Made by a program: the position numbers and the translations under genes
The notes under the pieces: generated by a model
Told to the model about the DNA's origin: nothing
Databases searched by the model: none
What the model saw: only the letters and a program-made list of their open reading frames with translations
In this document: positions 1 to 8,452 of the stretch, piece after piece
How positions within the stretch are numbered: position 1 is the stretch's first letter
How the letters are laid out: the number at the start of each line of letters is the position of its first letter
Assembly: GCF_003259175.1 (NCBI RefSeq)
Contig: NZ_QGOK01000003.1
Location: forward strand, 434,001-498,000
Reading direction: 5' to 3'
From: Marinomonas shanghaiensis
GTDB lineage: Bacteria > Pseudomonadota > Gammaproteobacteria > Pseudomonadales > Marinomonadaceae
Length of the DNA stretch: 64,000 nt

Positions 1-125
1 TGTTTTTCATCTTTGATTTGAGCAATGATTTCAGCCAGTAAATCGCCGCCATCAATCGGTTTAGGATGCAATCCTTGGCCTTTGCGATTCTCTATTTCTT
101 GTAAGTACTCTAAATATAAGCTCAT
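1..125 (-). CDS. acnB: Aconitate hydratase B, N-terminal fragment
   Basis: Only the first 41 codons lie in the window; the gene runs off the left edge. Read on the minus strand from an ATG at 125, the protein begins MSLYLEYLQEIENRKGQGLH and continues with a KPIDGGDLL stretch, which matches the start of the AcnB type of aconitase/2-methylisocitrate dehydratase. AcnB interconverts citrate and isocitrate in the TCA cycle using a 4Fe-4S cluster. The cluster-binding cysteines are outside the window, so the call rests on the N-terminus only. An AGAGGTG ribosome binding site sits just before the ATG. Confidence 0.75.
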   Translation of the reverse strand, partial: MSLYLEYLQEIENRKGQGLHPKPIDGGDLLAEIIAQIKDEK

Positions 126-522
126 TTGCACCTCTGAATAATAATTGACGATAATGTTATGTGCTAATAATGGAATTTAGGCTAACTGTATTCGCTCTAA
201 AGAAAATAGTCCGTCCAACCTTATTATGTCATTCCCTTGTTTAGCTTTTTTTACACAGATCGTTTTGGCATTAAGGGGACAGATACAAAATTGTATCTCA
301 AACACGTTTTTTGACATGTCCACAATATGTTTTTGGCATATTGATTCCCTTGGGTTTTCATCTTCGACTTTATTCGTCGCACATTAGAAAACGTTGATTT
401 GCTTTGAGATATCAAGCAAACCCCGTTTTCTAGCATTTTTTGATGTACTTATTTTATAGAAAAAAAGACCTAAAGACTTACTCTGCGCCATAACAATTTC
501 GAATAGGTGACATTTAGCGGAA
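126..522. other. Intergenic region upstream of acnB
   Basis: 397 bases without a supported gene, between the end of the pseudokinase/FGE gene and the acnB start, both on the minus strand. It must hold the acnB promoter and leader. I see a long imperfect hairpin at 385-432 (separate entry) and a stretch at 150-168 beginning GATAATG that matches about 11 of 19 bases of the classic Fur consensus, too weak to call. Short open frames here look like chance. Confidence 0.6.
385..432. repeat. Long imperfect hairpin, possible terminator or small RNA end
   Basis: Outer arms TAGAAAACG (385-393) and CGTTTTCTA (424-432) pair perfectly over 9 bp; inner arms TTTGCTT (398-404) and AAGCAAA (414-420) pair over 7 bp, with a small internal loop between. 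On the plus strand the stem is followed within a few bases by six T residues, the layout of an intrinsic terminator, but no plus-strand gene precedes it. A TTGACA hexamer lies at 311-316 on the same strand without a good -10 partner. On the minus strand it lies in the acnB leader. Confidence 0.5.
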
Positions 523-2277
523 TTATTCTGATTTAGCCAAACCATTCGATTGCTGAATAATCCGTACGACCCTAAATCCCCAGTTGCTGGCTTTGAGTGT
601 TGGCTCAGCTCGATAGCGAGTGGCGCTTCTGCCGACTCTTGGGATGTCAAACCAAGATCCACCACGCAAAACTCTGCTGTCACACTGGTCTGATAACCAC
701 ACTTGGTTTTTGCTCGGTGCGCCTTCATAAGAGTCGTGATAGCAATCTTCTACCCACTCCGCTACGTTACCATGCATATCAAACAAGCCTAGTGGATTAC
801 TCGCCTGACTGCCAACAGGGGCAGTGGAAACGCCATCCCATTGACTCCCACAACTATCACATACACTGTAGCCTGGTTTGACGTTATTGCCATACCAGAA
901 AGCGGTGCTGGAATCGGCTCTGGCAGAATACTCCCACTCTATTTCCGTGGGCAGACGATATTCTTCATTTGTTTGCTCAGATAACCAGGCTGTGTAGGCT
1001 TTTGCGTCGTACCAGCTAACATTGATGACAGGGCGTTGACCACGGCCCCATCCATTATCTGGAGGTAACTCACGCCCTGTTGCTTTTGCGAATCGATCAT
1101 ATTGCTCAAAGGTGACTTCGTATTTACTGATGAAGAAACCATTGGGAATGTCGACTTCATGAACGGGCTTTTCGTTGTCGTCACCTATCTTATTTTGGTC
1201 CCCCATCATAAACGTAGCGGGCGGGATTTTTTCTATTTTAGGCGCTGTGCCTCCAGAGATCAGAGGTTCCTCTAGTGTTTGGGGCAATGCCTCAAATGGT
1301 GTTTGTATTTCTATTTTTTGTTCGGGTACGGGGATATTAACGATTTCTTCTTGGCGTGGTTCTGGCCACAAAATGACGGCGGCAATCAAACCTGAAGCCA
1401 AGGAGCCTCCGGCGATGATCATTGTTTTAGAAGACGTATTACGAATGTAGCGTTTAATAGCGCGTTTTGTGTTTGAGCTGGGACCCGCTTCGGGTTTGTA
1501 AAGGTTTGCCCGAAGCATCTGAATGACTTCAGTCAGTGACTTTGGTCTGTGGCGCTCGCTTTCACGGCTCCATTTGAGGAGGCGGCTCCAGGTCGCATCA
1601 CTGAGATTTGGATGTGTGTCAGGCAGACTCGTTGCAAAATCTTTATCAAGAATAGATTCCCCTAATAAGGCCGCCATCAGCAGTTTCATAAAAGCAAAGC
1701 TATCCGAATTGGGGGCGCGCTTTTGTTCTTTCTTTGAGTATTCGGGAGGAAAAAGGCGCTTATCCATCTCGCTTTCTTCAATGCGCTTCATCCAATTGTG
1801 GCTACCAAACCCTGTCATTATGCCCAAACCGTTGACAACATGGATTGAGTTCAAATCTAGATGGCCGTGAAAAAGCCCATTTTTATGGACCTGGTCCAAC
1901 GCTTTTGCCATATTGTCAAATAAACCAATGACAACATTAAGCGGGGCGCCATCGGGGTATTTGCCTAAAAAGCTGTACAGGTTTTCGCCACCGCAAACAG
2001 CAGAACAGGAAAATACCCACAAATTCGAATAGAAGGGCGGATAATTAGGGGTGATAGCAGGGTGTTTTACGCTGGCATACTTCCTCGCATTTTGTAAAAA
2101 ATCCTCTATTTTGCCCTTTTTGGGCTGAAAAAAACGAAGCACAAACGGGCGTCCGCCCTGGTCGGCAACCCAAGTGGTTTTTGTACTATCGACTGGATAA
2201 TTTAGAACGTACGGGTCGAGCTCGACGCCAACATGTTGTCCAATCTTTAGTTTTTGGGGGTCATAAAAATCATTCAT
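523..2277 (-). CDS. Membrane protein: pseudokinase domain fused to FGE/sulfatase-modifying-factor-like domain
   Basis: A 584-residue protein in three parts. Residues about 5-255 resemble a bacterial Ser/Thr kinase fold, but the catalytic loop reads HGHLDL (HRD aspartate lost) and the DFG position reads GFG, so phosphotransfer is unlikely. A hydrophobic segment at about 285-304 should span the inner membrane. Residues about 345-575 match the formylglycine-generating-enzyme (FGE) fold (GGTAP, MMGD, FDMHGNVAEW, VLRGGSW, WGFRVV). The stretch after GGSW, where true FGE enzymes carry the catalytic cysteine pair, has none (GGSWFDIPRVGRSATRYR). I start at the ATG at 2277; a TTG at 2295 would add six residues, and neither has a strong ribosome binding site. 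Role unknown; a sensing or scaffolding protein with the FGE-like domain outside the membrane is plausible. Confidence 0.75.
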   Translation of the reverse strand: MNDFYDPQKLKIGQHVGVELDPYVLNYPVDSTKTTWVADQGGRPFVLRFFQPKKGKIEDFLQNARKYASVKHPAITPNYPPFYSNLWVFSCSAVCGGENLYSFLGKYPDGAPLNVVIGLFDNMAKALDQVHKNGLFHGHLDLNSIHVVNGLGIMTGFGSHNWMKRIEESEMDKRLFPPEYSKKEQKRAPNSDSFAFMKLLMAALLGESILDKDFATSLPDTHPNLSDATWSRLLKWSRESERHRPKSLTEVIQMLRANLYKPEAGPSSNTKRAIKRYIRNTSSKTMIIAGGSLASGLIAAVILWPEPRQEEIVNIPVPEQKIEIQTPFEALPQTLEEPLISGGTAPKIEKIPPATFMMGDQNKIGDDNEKPVHEVDIPNGFFISKYEVTFEQYDRFAKATGRELPPDNGWGRGQRPVINVSWYDAKAYTAWLSEQTNEEYRLPTEIEWEYSARADSSTAFWYGNNVKPGYSVCDSCGSQWDGVSTAPVGSQASNPLGLFDMHGNVAEWVEDCYHDSYEGAPSKNQVWLSDQCDSRVLRGGSWFDIPRVGRSATRYRAEPTLKASNWGFRVVRIIQQSNGLAKSE

Positions 2278-2365
2278 TACGAATTTGATATCCAAATCAA
2301 GACGTTGCTGCCTAAGTGTTTAATACAGAGTATAATCACGTTTTTTAACACAAAAAGGTAGAGTA

Positions 2366-2977
2366 ATGTTATCTGCATACCCAGAGCTTGTTGAATTTCT
2401 TCCATGCAAATCTCCTGAAGCATGGGTGAATTGGGCGATAGAGAATCAAACCTTATTATTAAATGATCATGCTCATTGTGAAAAAAAGGCCGCCTCAACA
2501 GCCATGAGCTTAATGTATCGTTATGTGGATCGCGATAATTTGCTGCATAAAATGTCTCGTTTGGCTCGGGAAGAGCTATTGCATTTCGAGCAGGTACACA
2601 AATTGATGCGTAAAAGAGGCATTGCTTATGAGCATTTAACCGCATCACGCTATGCCGACGGGATGCGAAAGCATATTCGAACTCACGAGCCTGCTCGTTT
2701 AGTGGATACTTTGATTATTGGGGCATTTGTTGAGGCGCGTTCTTGTGAGCGTTTTGCCATATTAGCACCGCATCTAGATGAAGAGTTGTCTAAGTTTTAT
2801 ATTTCATTGCTCAAATCGGAAGCGCGTCACTTCGAAGACTACCTTGAGCTGGCGCAAGAGTATGCGAATGAATCAATTGATGAGCGTGTGGCTTTTTTTC
2901 GTGAGTTGGAGCGACAGTTGATCAATGAACCTGATGTTGAATTTCGTGTTCACAGCGGGCCGCCAAGCATTAATTAA
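2366..2977 (+). CDS. miaE: tRNA 2-methylthio-N6-isopentenyladenosine hydroxylase
   Basis: A 203-residue non-haem di-iron monooxygenase. MiaE hydroxylates the isopentenyl group of ms2i6A at position 37 of tRNAs reading codons that start with U. The ferritin-like four-helix fold carries the expected carboxylate/histidine ligands: HCEKKA near residue 40, REELLHFEQ near 72, EARSCERF near 125 and SEARHFEDY near 155. Length is normal for the family. The ATG at 2366 follows an AAGGTAGAG ribosome binding site. It is divergent from the pseudokinase/FGE gene and looks monocistronic. Confidence 0.93.
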   Translation: MLSAYPELVEFLPCKSPEAWVNWAIENQTLLLNDHAHCEKKAASTAMSLMYRYVDRDNLLHKMSRLAREELLHFEQVHKLMRKRGIAYEHLTASRYADGMRKHIRTHEPARLVDTLIIGAFVEARSCERFAILAPHLDEELSKFYISLLKSEARHFEDYLELAQEYANESIDERVAFFRELERQLINEPDVEFRVHSGPPSIN

Positions 2978-3046
2978 GTTACAAATTGCCACAATCTATT
3001 TCCCTTGCTTAATGGAGAGTTTCTAAGAGGCTGCTACACTGATATT

Positions 3047-3081
3047 TGAGGTCTTTCTATTGTTGTTCTAAAAAGACCTCA
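3047..3081. repeat. Inverted repeat after miaE, before a small unknown gene
   Basis: TGAGGTCTTT (3047-3056) pairs perfectly with AAAGACCTCA (3072-3081), a 10-bp stem with a 15-base loop. There is no T tract on the plus strand, so it is a poor terminator. It lies 30 bases before the start of the next small gene and could be a leader structure or a protein binding site. Confidence 0.4.
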
Positions 3082-3111
3082 TCGTATGACTTGATACGCT
3101 GGAGAAAGATG

Positions 3112-3423
3112 ATGGGCATACATAAGAGCGAAACCCTCCCAGATGTGACGTACTGGCTTGCCTTAGAAATTGCAAAAGTAGATCCTGTTGTTGATTTGGA
3201 TGTTATGTATAAAGGGTCTTTAGAGTTGGATTTTTTATATCAGCTGCTAACCTGCAAGGTGCAACAGCATTGGTGGCAAGCTTACGGCATTCAATTAAGT
3301 CCGGTTATCGTCAATAATGCCTTTTTTCGGGCAGTAGCCATGTTGCATAACCGGAATGTTGAGTTTAGTCGGTCTCGTAATGCGGAGGAAACTGTTTGGG
3401 TTAGGCAGTTGTTAAAACGCTGA
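3112..3423 (+). CDS. Small protein of unknown function (103 aa)
   Basis: I do not recognise a family. The frame is open further upstream, but the ATG at 3112 has the best ribosome binding site (GGAG, 7 bases before), giving 103 residues; an ATG at 3109 is immediately before it. The protein is soluble-looking, with the motif WLALEIAKVDP near the N-terminus and a basic C-terminus ending RQLLKR. No signal peptide or membrane segment is visible. It lies between miaE and the convergent lpxH, with a 10-bp hairpin just upstream. Confidence 0.55.
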   Translation: MGIHKSETLPDVTYWLALEIAKVDPVVDLDVMYKGSLELDFLYQLLTCKVQQHWWQAYGIQLSPVIVNNAFFRAVAMLHNRNVEFSRSRNAEETVWVRQLLKR

Positions 3424-3534
3424 GTAAGCGTTGATGTCACAGCTAAGTGTTGCCTTTGGCTATGATTTCTGAGAAAAACGCCCCAGCCAAGGTGAAGGCT
3501 AGGGCTGTCCTTGTTGCTGTTTTCTAATCACTCG

Positions 3535-4314
3535 TTAGAAGCAAAGGTTTGCTTGGTGTATTTCTTTTAATGAAGATAATCCATTTTGCAAAAAATCTTC
3601 TACTGACGCGTTATATTGACGGTAAACATCGTTTTGGATGCTTGCCAGCCAAATAGCTTTGTCCCAGTCTCCCAGTACACAACGTAAATAATCATCTGCT
3701 TTATGGATGTCTGGACGATGTGTGTGTCCATGAATAACCGTTTGGCATTGATGATGTGCCAAAGAAGACTTTACCGCATTGGCAGTAACGTCCATGATGT
3801 CCATGGATTTTTCTGTTGCCATGGATTTACTGTCATTACGCAGTTGGGCTGCGAGTGCAATACGCTGTTCTAATGGCATGGCTAAGATGTGTTCTTGCCA
3901 AGGTTTAGATCGTACTGTTTTTCTAAAGGCTTGGTATTCTGTATCGTCTAAGCAATATTCGTCACCATGGGTTAGGAGGATAGAACATTGGTCTAGAGAA
4001 AGTTGTGTTTGTTCTTGTAGAAAGGTCGCGTTGACACGAGTCAGCCAATCTTGCCCAATTAAGAAGTCTCTATTGCCATGTAAAAAATACAGTGTGATAC
4101 CAGCTTGTGTGAGCTTTACCAGTGCATTTTCTATTTGATTGTTCCAATCGGACTGGAAGTCATCACCGATCCAAGCTTCATAGAAATCCCCTAAAATATA
4201 AAGTTCAGCGGTTTCTTGGCGAGCAATTAAGGAATTTGTCATTTGGACAAACGCCCGGATAAGATCCGGACGATTGTCGCTTAAATGCAGATCAGATATA
4301 AAATAACGAATCAT
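3535..4314 (-). CDS. lpxH: UDP-2,3-diacylglucosamine pyrophosphohydrolase
   Basis: A 259-residue calcineurin-like metallophosphoesterase of lipid A synthesis; LpxH cleaves UDP-2,3-diacylglucosamine to lipid X and UMP at the inner membrane. The metal-ligand motifs are in order: SDLHL near residue 8, ILGDF near 41, LHGNRDF near 80, THGDEY near 115 and HGHTHRP near 195. Its start codon overlaps the ppiB stop (TAATG), so the two are probably co-translated. The ppiB-lpxH pairing is common in gammaproteobacteria. Confidence 0.95.
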   Translation of the reverse strand: MIRYFISDLHLSDNRPDLIRAFVQMTNSLIARQETAELYILGDFYEAWIGDDFQSDWNNQIENALVKLTQAGITLYFLHGNRDFLIGQDWLTRVNATFLQEQTQLSLDQCSILLTHGDEYCLDDTEYQAFRKTVRSKPWQEHILAMPLEQRIALAAQLRNDSKSMATEKSMDIMDVTANAVKSSLAHHQCQTVIHGHTHRPDIHKADDYLRCVLGDWDKAIWLASIQNDVYRQYNASVEDFLQNGLSSLKEIHQANLCF

Positions 4315-4817
4315 TAGCCTTCGCTTTTTACCAGTTCTGCACTTTCGATGATAACGTCTTCAGCAGGAACGTCTTGGTGTCCTGATTTCATCGTCGTTTT
4401 CACTTCTTTGATCTTGTTTACGACATCCATTCCGGCCGTTACTTTACCGAATACTGCATAGCCCCAGCCGTCTGGCGTCTTGCTGCGGTGATTTAGGAAG
4501 CTGTTGTCTGCTACGTTGATGAAAAACTGTGCTGAAGCAGAGTGTGGATCCATTGTGCGAGCCATCGCCAATGTGCCGATTTCATTTTTGAGGCCGTTAT
4601 CCGCTTCGTTTTCAATCGCGGTGCGAGATTGTTTTTGTGTCATGCCGGGTTCAAAGCCGCCACCTTGAACCATGAAGCCGTTGATCACACGGTGGAAAAT
4701 AACGCCATTGTAAAAGCCTGATGTCACGTAGTCTTCGAAGTTTTTCGCAGATTTTGGCGCTTTTTCGTAATCCAGTTCAACGTGAATGTCACCGTGATTT
4801 GTGTGTAGAATGATCAT
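4314..4817 (-). CDS. ppiB: Peptidyl-prolyl cis-trans isomerase B (cyclophilin type)
   Basis: A 167-residue cytoplasmic cyclophilin that speeds cis-trans isomerisation of X-Pro bonds. Cyclophilin signatures are present: [14 protein letters not shown] near residue 40, [10 protein letters not shown] near 93 and GYAVFGKV near 119. No signal peptide is seen, which fits PpiB rather than periplasmic PpiA. It is first in a two-gene unit with lpxH, sharing one base with its start. Confidence 0.95.
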   Translation of the reverse strand: MIILHTNHGDIHVELDYEKAPKSAKNFEDYVTSGFYNGVIFHRVINGFMVQGGGFEPGMTQKQSRTAIENEADNGLKNEIGTLAMARTMDPHSASAQFFINVADNSFLNHRSKTPDGWGYAVFGKVTAGMDVVNKIKEVKTTMKSGHQDVPAEDVIIESAELVKSEG

Positions 4818-4857
4818 TTAAGATTCCTTGTTTAATTAATAGTAAAGTGTCGTTTAT

Positions 4858-5508
4858 CTAATCAATGTTGAGCATTTTATGTGTTTGTAAGCTCAGACGC
4901 CACCTTGGATGCGATAAACAATAGTGCAAAGTGGCTTGTTGGGTGTCTATAAGTGGAATTTGATCGGCTGTTAAGTGACTTTGATCCATTGGTTGTAAGT
5001 AAAAATGCGAAAAATCCAATGTTTCAAATAACTCTGGCGAGATATGTGACTGCGGATACACCAACTTGAGCTCATCTCCTTTGGTGACTATCAAAGGCTT
5101 GGCGGTTTTTGGGCTAACACATATCCAATCAATCCCTTGAGGTAATGCCATTGTGCCATTTGTTTCAATTGCGATGGTATAACCGTGTCGCTTCATCTCA
5201 GCAATCAGCTCGGTATCCAGTTGAAGCGCGGGTTCACCGCCCGTAAAAACAACGTATTTATGTCCTTGGTTTTCAGGCCAAAGAGCATCGATATGGGAGC
5301 GTAATTGTTCGGCGGTGTTAAATTTTCCGCCATGCTGCCCGTCTGTACCAATAAAATCGGTGTCACAGAATTGGCATTCGGATTTTGCGCGCGTTTTTTC
5401 AAGACCAGACCATAGATTGCAGCCGGTGAAACGACAAAATAGAGCAGGGCGTCCAGCATGCGCACCTTCGCCTTGTAACGAATAAAAGGCTTCTTTAATA
5501 GAATACAT
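4858..5508 (-). CDS. queE: 7-carboxy-7-deazaguanine synthase (radical SAM)
   Basis: A 216-residue radical-SAM enzyme that contracts the ring of 6-carboxytetrahydropterin to 7-carboxy-7-deazaguanine for queuosine synthesis. The N-terminus has YSLQGEGAHAGRPALFCRF, and the cluster cysteines are CNLW and, after a long insert, CQFCD (CX14CX2C), the variant typical of proteobacterial QueE. VFTGGEPALQ follows. I take the ATG at 5508, which has an AGG about 9 bases upstream, over a TTG at 5535. It is followed on the same strand by ppiB and preceded by queC. Confidence 0.92.
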   Translation of the reverse strand: MYSIKEAFYSLQGEGAHAGRPALFCRFTGCNLWSGLEKTRAKSECQFCDTDFIGTDGQHGGKFNTAEQLRSHIDALWPENQGHKYVVFTGGEPALQLDTELIAEMKRHGYTIAIETNGTMALPQGIDWICVSPKTAKPLIVTKGDELKLVYPQSHISPELFETLDFSHFYLQPMDQSHLTADQIPLIDTQQATLHYCLSHPRWRLSLQTHKMLNID

Positions 5509-5680
5509 TTGGTTATACCTATTACATACTGACAAGCAGCATCTCGAAAAACAGTCGAGGTAAGGGTGATAACTTTAGTTGATAATTTAATCGCCAAACT
5601 GGGAATTTGTGGAACAAAAACCAATCGGCACTAAAACAAACACACTAAAATCAGGAATAATTCTTTGTCTAGCTTCTTGT

Positions 5681-6340
5681 TTAAGCTTCGTAGTCCAGAG
5701 GATCTGTTTGGCATTGTTCTGCAAACGCTTCTAAACGTTCGTAGCAAGCACCACATTTGCCACAAGATTTTTCCCGTCCATTATAACATGTCCATGTATT
5801 GGCATAGTTAAGATTCATAGCCAATCCGGCTTTTAAAATCTCGCCTTTCGATGAATGCAAAAACGGTGTGACGATTTCCACCGATTGATAGTTGGCTATT
5901 TTAGATACCGCGTTCATGGCTTCCACAAATTCTGGACGGCAATCAGGGTAGATATGATGATCGCCAGAGTGCGCACCGTAATAGACTTTGCTTGCTTCTA
6001 ATGAAACGGCATAGGCAATTGCCATAGAGAGCAGAACCATATTGCGATTGGGTACGACAGTAGACTTCATGTTGTCGTCTTGATAATGGCCTTCTGGAAT
6101 GTGTGCATCGCCAGTGAGCGATGAGTTGGCCATTAAGCTGTTAATGGCGGTGATGTCGACCACTTTATGAGAAACGCCCAGTTCCTTGCAGACACGTGCT
6201 GCCACTTCTAATTCTTTGCTGTGCTTTTGTCCGTAGTTAAAGGATAAAGCATAAACATCCAGTCCGTTATCAATGGCTGTGTTCAGAACGGTAAATGAAT
6301 CCATTCCTCCTGAATACACAACGACGGCTTTTTCAGACAT
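5681..6340 (-). CDS. queC: 7-cyano-7-deazaguanine synthase
   Basis: A 219-residue ATP-dependent enzyme that converts 7-carboxy-7-deazaguanine to preQ0. The PP-loop SGGMDS is at residues 10-15, and the C-terminal zinc site has four cysteines ([19 protein letters not shown]). Upstream of queE on the same strand with about 170 bases between, so co-transcription is likely. The pathway's reductase gene queF is about 27 kb away in this window. I saw no preQ1 riboswitch upstream. Confidence 0.95.
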   Translation of the reverse strand: MSEKAVVVYSGGMDSFTVLNTAIDNGLDVYALSFNYGQKHSKELEVAARVCKELGVSHKVVDITAINSLMANSSLTGDAHIPEGHYQDDNMKSTVVPNRNMVLLSMAIAYAVSLEASKVYYGAHSGDHHIYPDCRPEFVEAMNAVSKIANYQSVEIVTPFLHSSKGEILKAGLAMNLNYANTWTCYNGREKSCGKCGACYERLEAFAEQCQTDPLDYEA

Positions 6341-6466
6341 CTTTTGGTTCCTCGAAATAAGCCTTAATAACCGCGGTGATTAAGGTGAGAGTTGATAAAA
6401 CGCGGAGTATAGCAGAGGCTTTGGGGGACAAACTAGAAATCTAAGAGGAAACAAGTCAGGTTAACC

Positions 6467-6541
6467 ATGATAGATTTTGTGGCGTTGGCTGGTTTAATGG
6501 GGATGATTGCACTACTGATTTTTATGCAGGGTCAAGAATAA
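6467..6541 (+). CDS. Putative 24-residue single-span membrane micro-protein
   Basis: An ATG at 6467 opens a 24-codon frame ending TAA at 6541. The product begins MIDFVALAGLMGMIALLIF and ends MQGQE, a hydrophobic helix long enough to cross a membrane with a short polar tail. An AGG sits 6 bases before the ATG. It lies in the divergent gap between queC and glnS. I cannot name a family. Short hydrophobic frames can arise by chance, so conservation is needed to accept it. Confidence 0.4.
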   Translation: MIDFVALAGLMGMIALLIFMQGQE

Positions 6542-6774
6542 GCGGTTGTTTTTGTAAAGCTTGGCTTTTAGGTGTTTCTCTATGACATCAGCGGCATACT
6601 GTTTTGGTTGTGTTATGGTCTTTTGTGTCATGAAATGCGGATTTTCCTTATAAAAAAGAGAAAAAGGCCGAAAAGATTTTCCCCTCAATATCCCATGTAA
6701 ACCTAAATGCTATATACTTGCCGATCAAAGTAACAATATTGTTAGAACAACACTTATCGGGACTTACATCAAAC

Positions 6775-8448
6775 ATGTCAGAAACGTCTAAACCAGGTAA
6801 TTTCATTACCCAAATCATTGATAAAGATAACGAATCAGGCAAGCATGGCGGTAAGGTTCTTACGCGCTTTCCACCTGAGCCAAATGGCTACTTACACATT
6901 GGTCATGCGAAATCCATTTGTCTTAACTTTGGCTTAGCGCAGCGTTACAACGGTCAATGCAATCTACGTTTTGATGACACCAACCCTGAAAAGGAAAGTG
7001 TTGAATACATAGAATCTATTAAACGCGATGTGGAATGGCTTGGTTTCGAATGGAGTGGTGAGCCCAAGTTTGCCTCTGACTACTTCGACGAGTTATTCGA
7101 TTTTGCGGTTCAGCTTATTCAGCTTGGTAAGGCTTATGCTTGCGAGCTCAATGCTGAGCAAATGCGCGAATACCGTGGCACGCTGAAAGAGCCAGGCAAG
7201 AACAGCCCATTCCGCGATCGTACCGTTGAAGAAAACATGGCTATTTTTATGGACATGAAGAACGGTAAATACAAAGATGGCGACGTGGTTTTACGTGCCA
7301 AAATTGATATGGCCAGTCCAAACATCAATATGCGCGATCCGATTATTTATCGTGTTCGTCATGTTCACCATCACCAAACCGGTGATAAATGGTGCGTTTA
7401 CCCAATGTATGACTTTACACATTGCTTATCTGATGCATTGGAAAATATTACGCATTCTGTTTGTACGCTAGAGTTCCAAGATCATCGTCCATTGTATGAT
7501 TGGGTGTTGGAAACCTTAAATACGGCTCATCCACAGCAGATTGAATTTGCGCGTCTGAACTTAAATTACACTGTGACGAGTAAGCGTAAACTTAAGCAGC
7601 TAGTGGATGAAAAGCACGTTCATGGTTGGGATGATCCTCGTATGCCAACTATCTCGGGCTTGCGCCGTCGTGGTTACACGGCGTTGTCGATCCGCAATTT
7701 TTGTGAGCGTATTGGTGTGACTAAGTCTGACGGTATTGTGGACGTTGGTATGCTAGAACACGCTATTCGTGAAGATTTGGATGCGAGTGCGAATCGTGTC
7801 ATGGTTGTTCTTAATCCTATTAAGGTAACTTTGACTAACTACCCAGCTGACAAAGAAGAAATCTTCACAGTGAGTAATCATCCTAAAAACGAAGAAGCGG
7901 GCACGCGTGAAGTGCCGTTCAGCAAAGAGTTGTACATCGATGCAGCGGATTTTGCTGAAGTGCCGCCTCGTAAATGGAAACGTCTAACGCTGGATGGCGC
8001 GGTTCGTCTTCGTGGTGGTTACGTCATTACCTGTGATGAAGCAATTAAAAACGAAGCTGGCGACGTTGTTGAGCTGCTATGTCGCTACGATGAAAATACC
8101 CTTGGGGTGAATCCGCAAGATTATAAGCCAAATGGTGTGATTCATTGGGTAAGTGCGAAACATGCCGTTGATGCGACGGTGAATCTTTATGATCGTTTGT
8201 TCGTGAATGAAGCGCCAGATGCGAATTATGAAGATAAAAGCTTCCTAGACTTCATTAATCCAGATTCTTTGGCTGTGTTGACCAATGCCAAAGTCGAACC
8301 CTCTTTGTTGGCGTCTGACAAAGGTCAAGGTTTCCAGTTTGAACGCGAAGGTTACTTCTGTCGCGACTTAAAAGAAGAGGGCATGGTATTTAACCGCACG
8401 GTAACGTTACGTGATTCTTGGGCGAAAATTGAAGCAAAAGGAAATTAA
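6775..8448 (+). CDS. glnS: Glutaminyl-tRNA synthetase
   Basis: A 557-residue class I aminoacyl-tRNA synthetase charging tRNA-Gln. The HIGH motif is at residues 41-44 in [15 protein letters not shown], and the KMSKS-like loop reads VTSKRKL. The ATG at 6775 gives the normal family start ([10 protein letters not shown]) and length; an upstream in-frame extension to 6718 is not conserved-looking. The glnS stop is 4 bases from the cysS ATG, so the two synthetases form one unit. The 230-base region before it holds nothing else I can support beyond a TATACT -10-like hexamer at 6713. Confidence 0.97.
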   Translation: MSETSKPGNFITQIIDKDNESGKHGGKVLTRFPPEPNGYLHIGHAKSICLNFGLAQRYNGQCNLRFDDTNPEKESVEYIESIKRDVEWLGFEWSGEPKFASDYFDELFDFAVQLIQLGKAYACELNAEQMREYRGTLKEPGKNSPFRDRTVEENMAIFMDMKNGKYKDGDVVLRAKIDMASPNINMRDPIIYRVRHVHHHQTGDKWCVYPMYDFTHCLSDALENITHSVCTLEFQDHRPLYDWVLETLNTAHPQQIEFARLNLNYTVTSKRKLKQLVDEKHVHGWDDPRMPTISGLRRRGYTALSIRNFCERIGVTKSDGIVDVGMLEHAIREDLDASANRVMVVLNPIKVTLTNYPADKEEIFTVSNHPKNEEAGTREVPFSKELYIDAADFAEVPPRKWKRLTLDGAVRLRGGYVITCDEAIKNEAGDVVELLCRYDENTLGVNPQDYKPNGVIHWVSAKHAVDATVNLYDRLFVNEAPDANYEDKSFLDFINPDSLAVLTNAKVEPSLLASDKGQGFQFEREGYFCRDLKEEGMVFNRTVTLRDSWAKIEAKGN

Positions 8449-8452
8449 GCGC

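Noticed and set aside
150-168. Fur box before acnB
   Set aside because: About 11 of 19 matches, only one half-site convincing; not enough alone.
384-728. Open frame of 114 codons on the minus strand overlapping the FGE-like gene end
   Set aside because: Out-of-frame shadow of the conserved FGE C-terminus; does not resemble a protein family.
5509-5680. preQ1 riboswitch near queE/queC
   Set aside because: I looked for the C-rich loop and A-rich tail of preQ1 aptamers before both genes and saw none.
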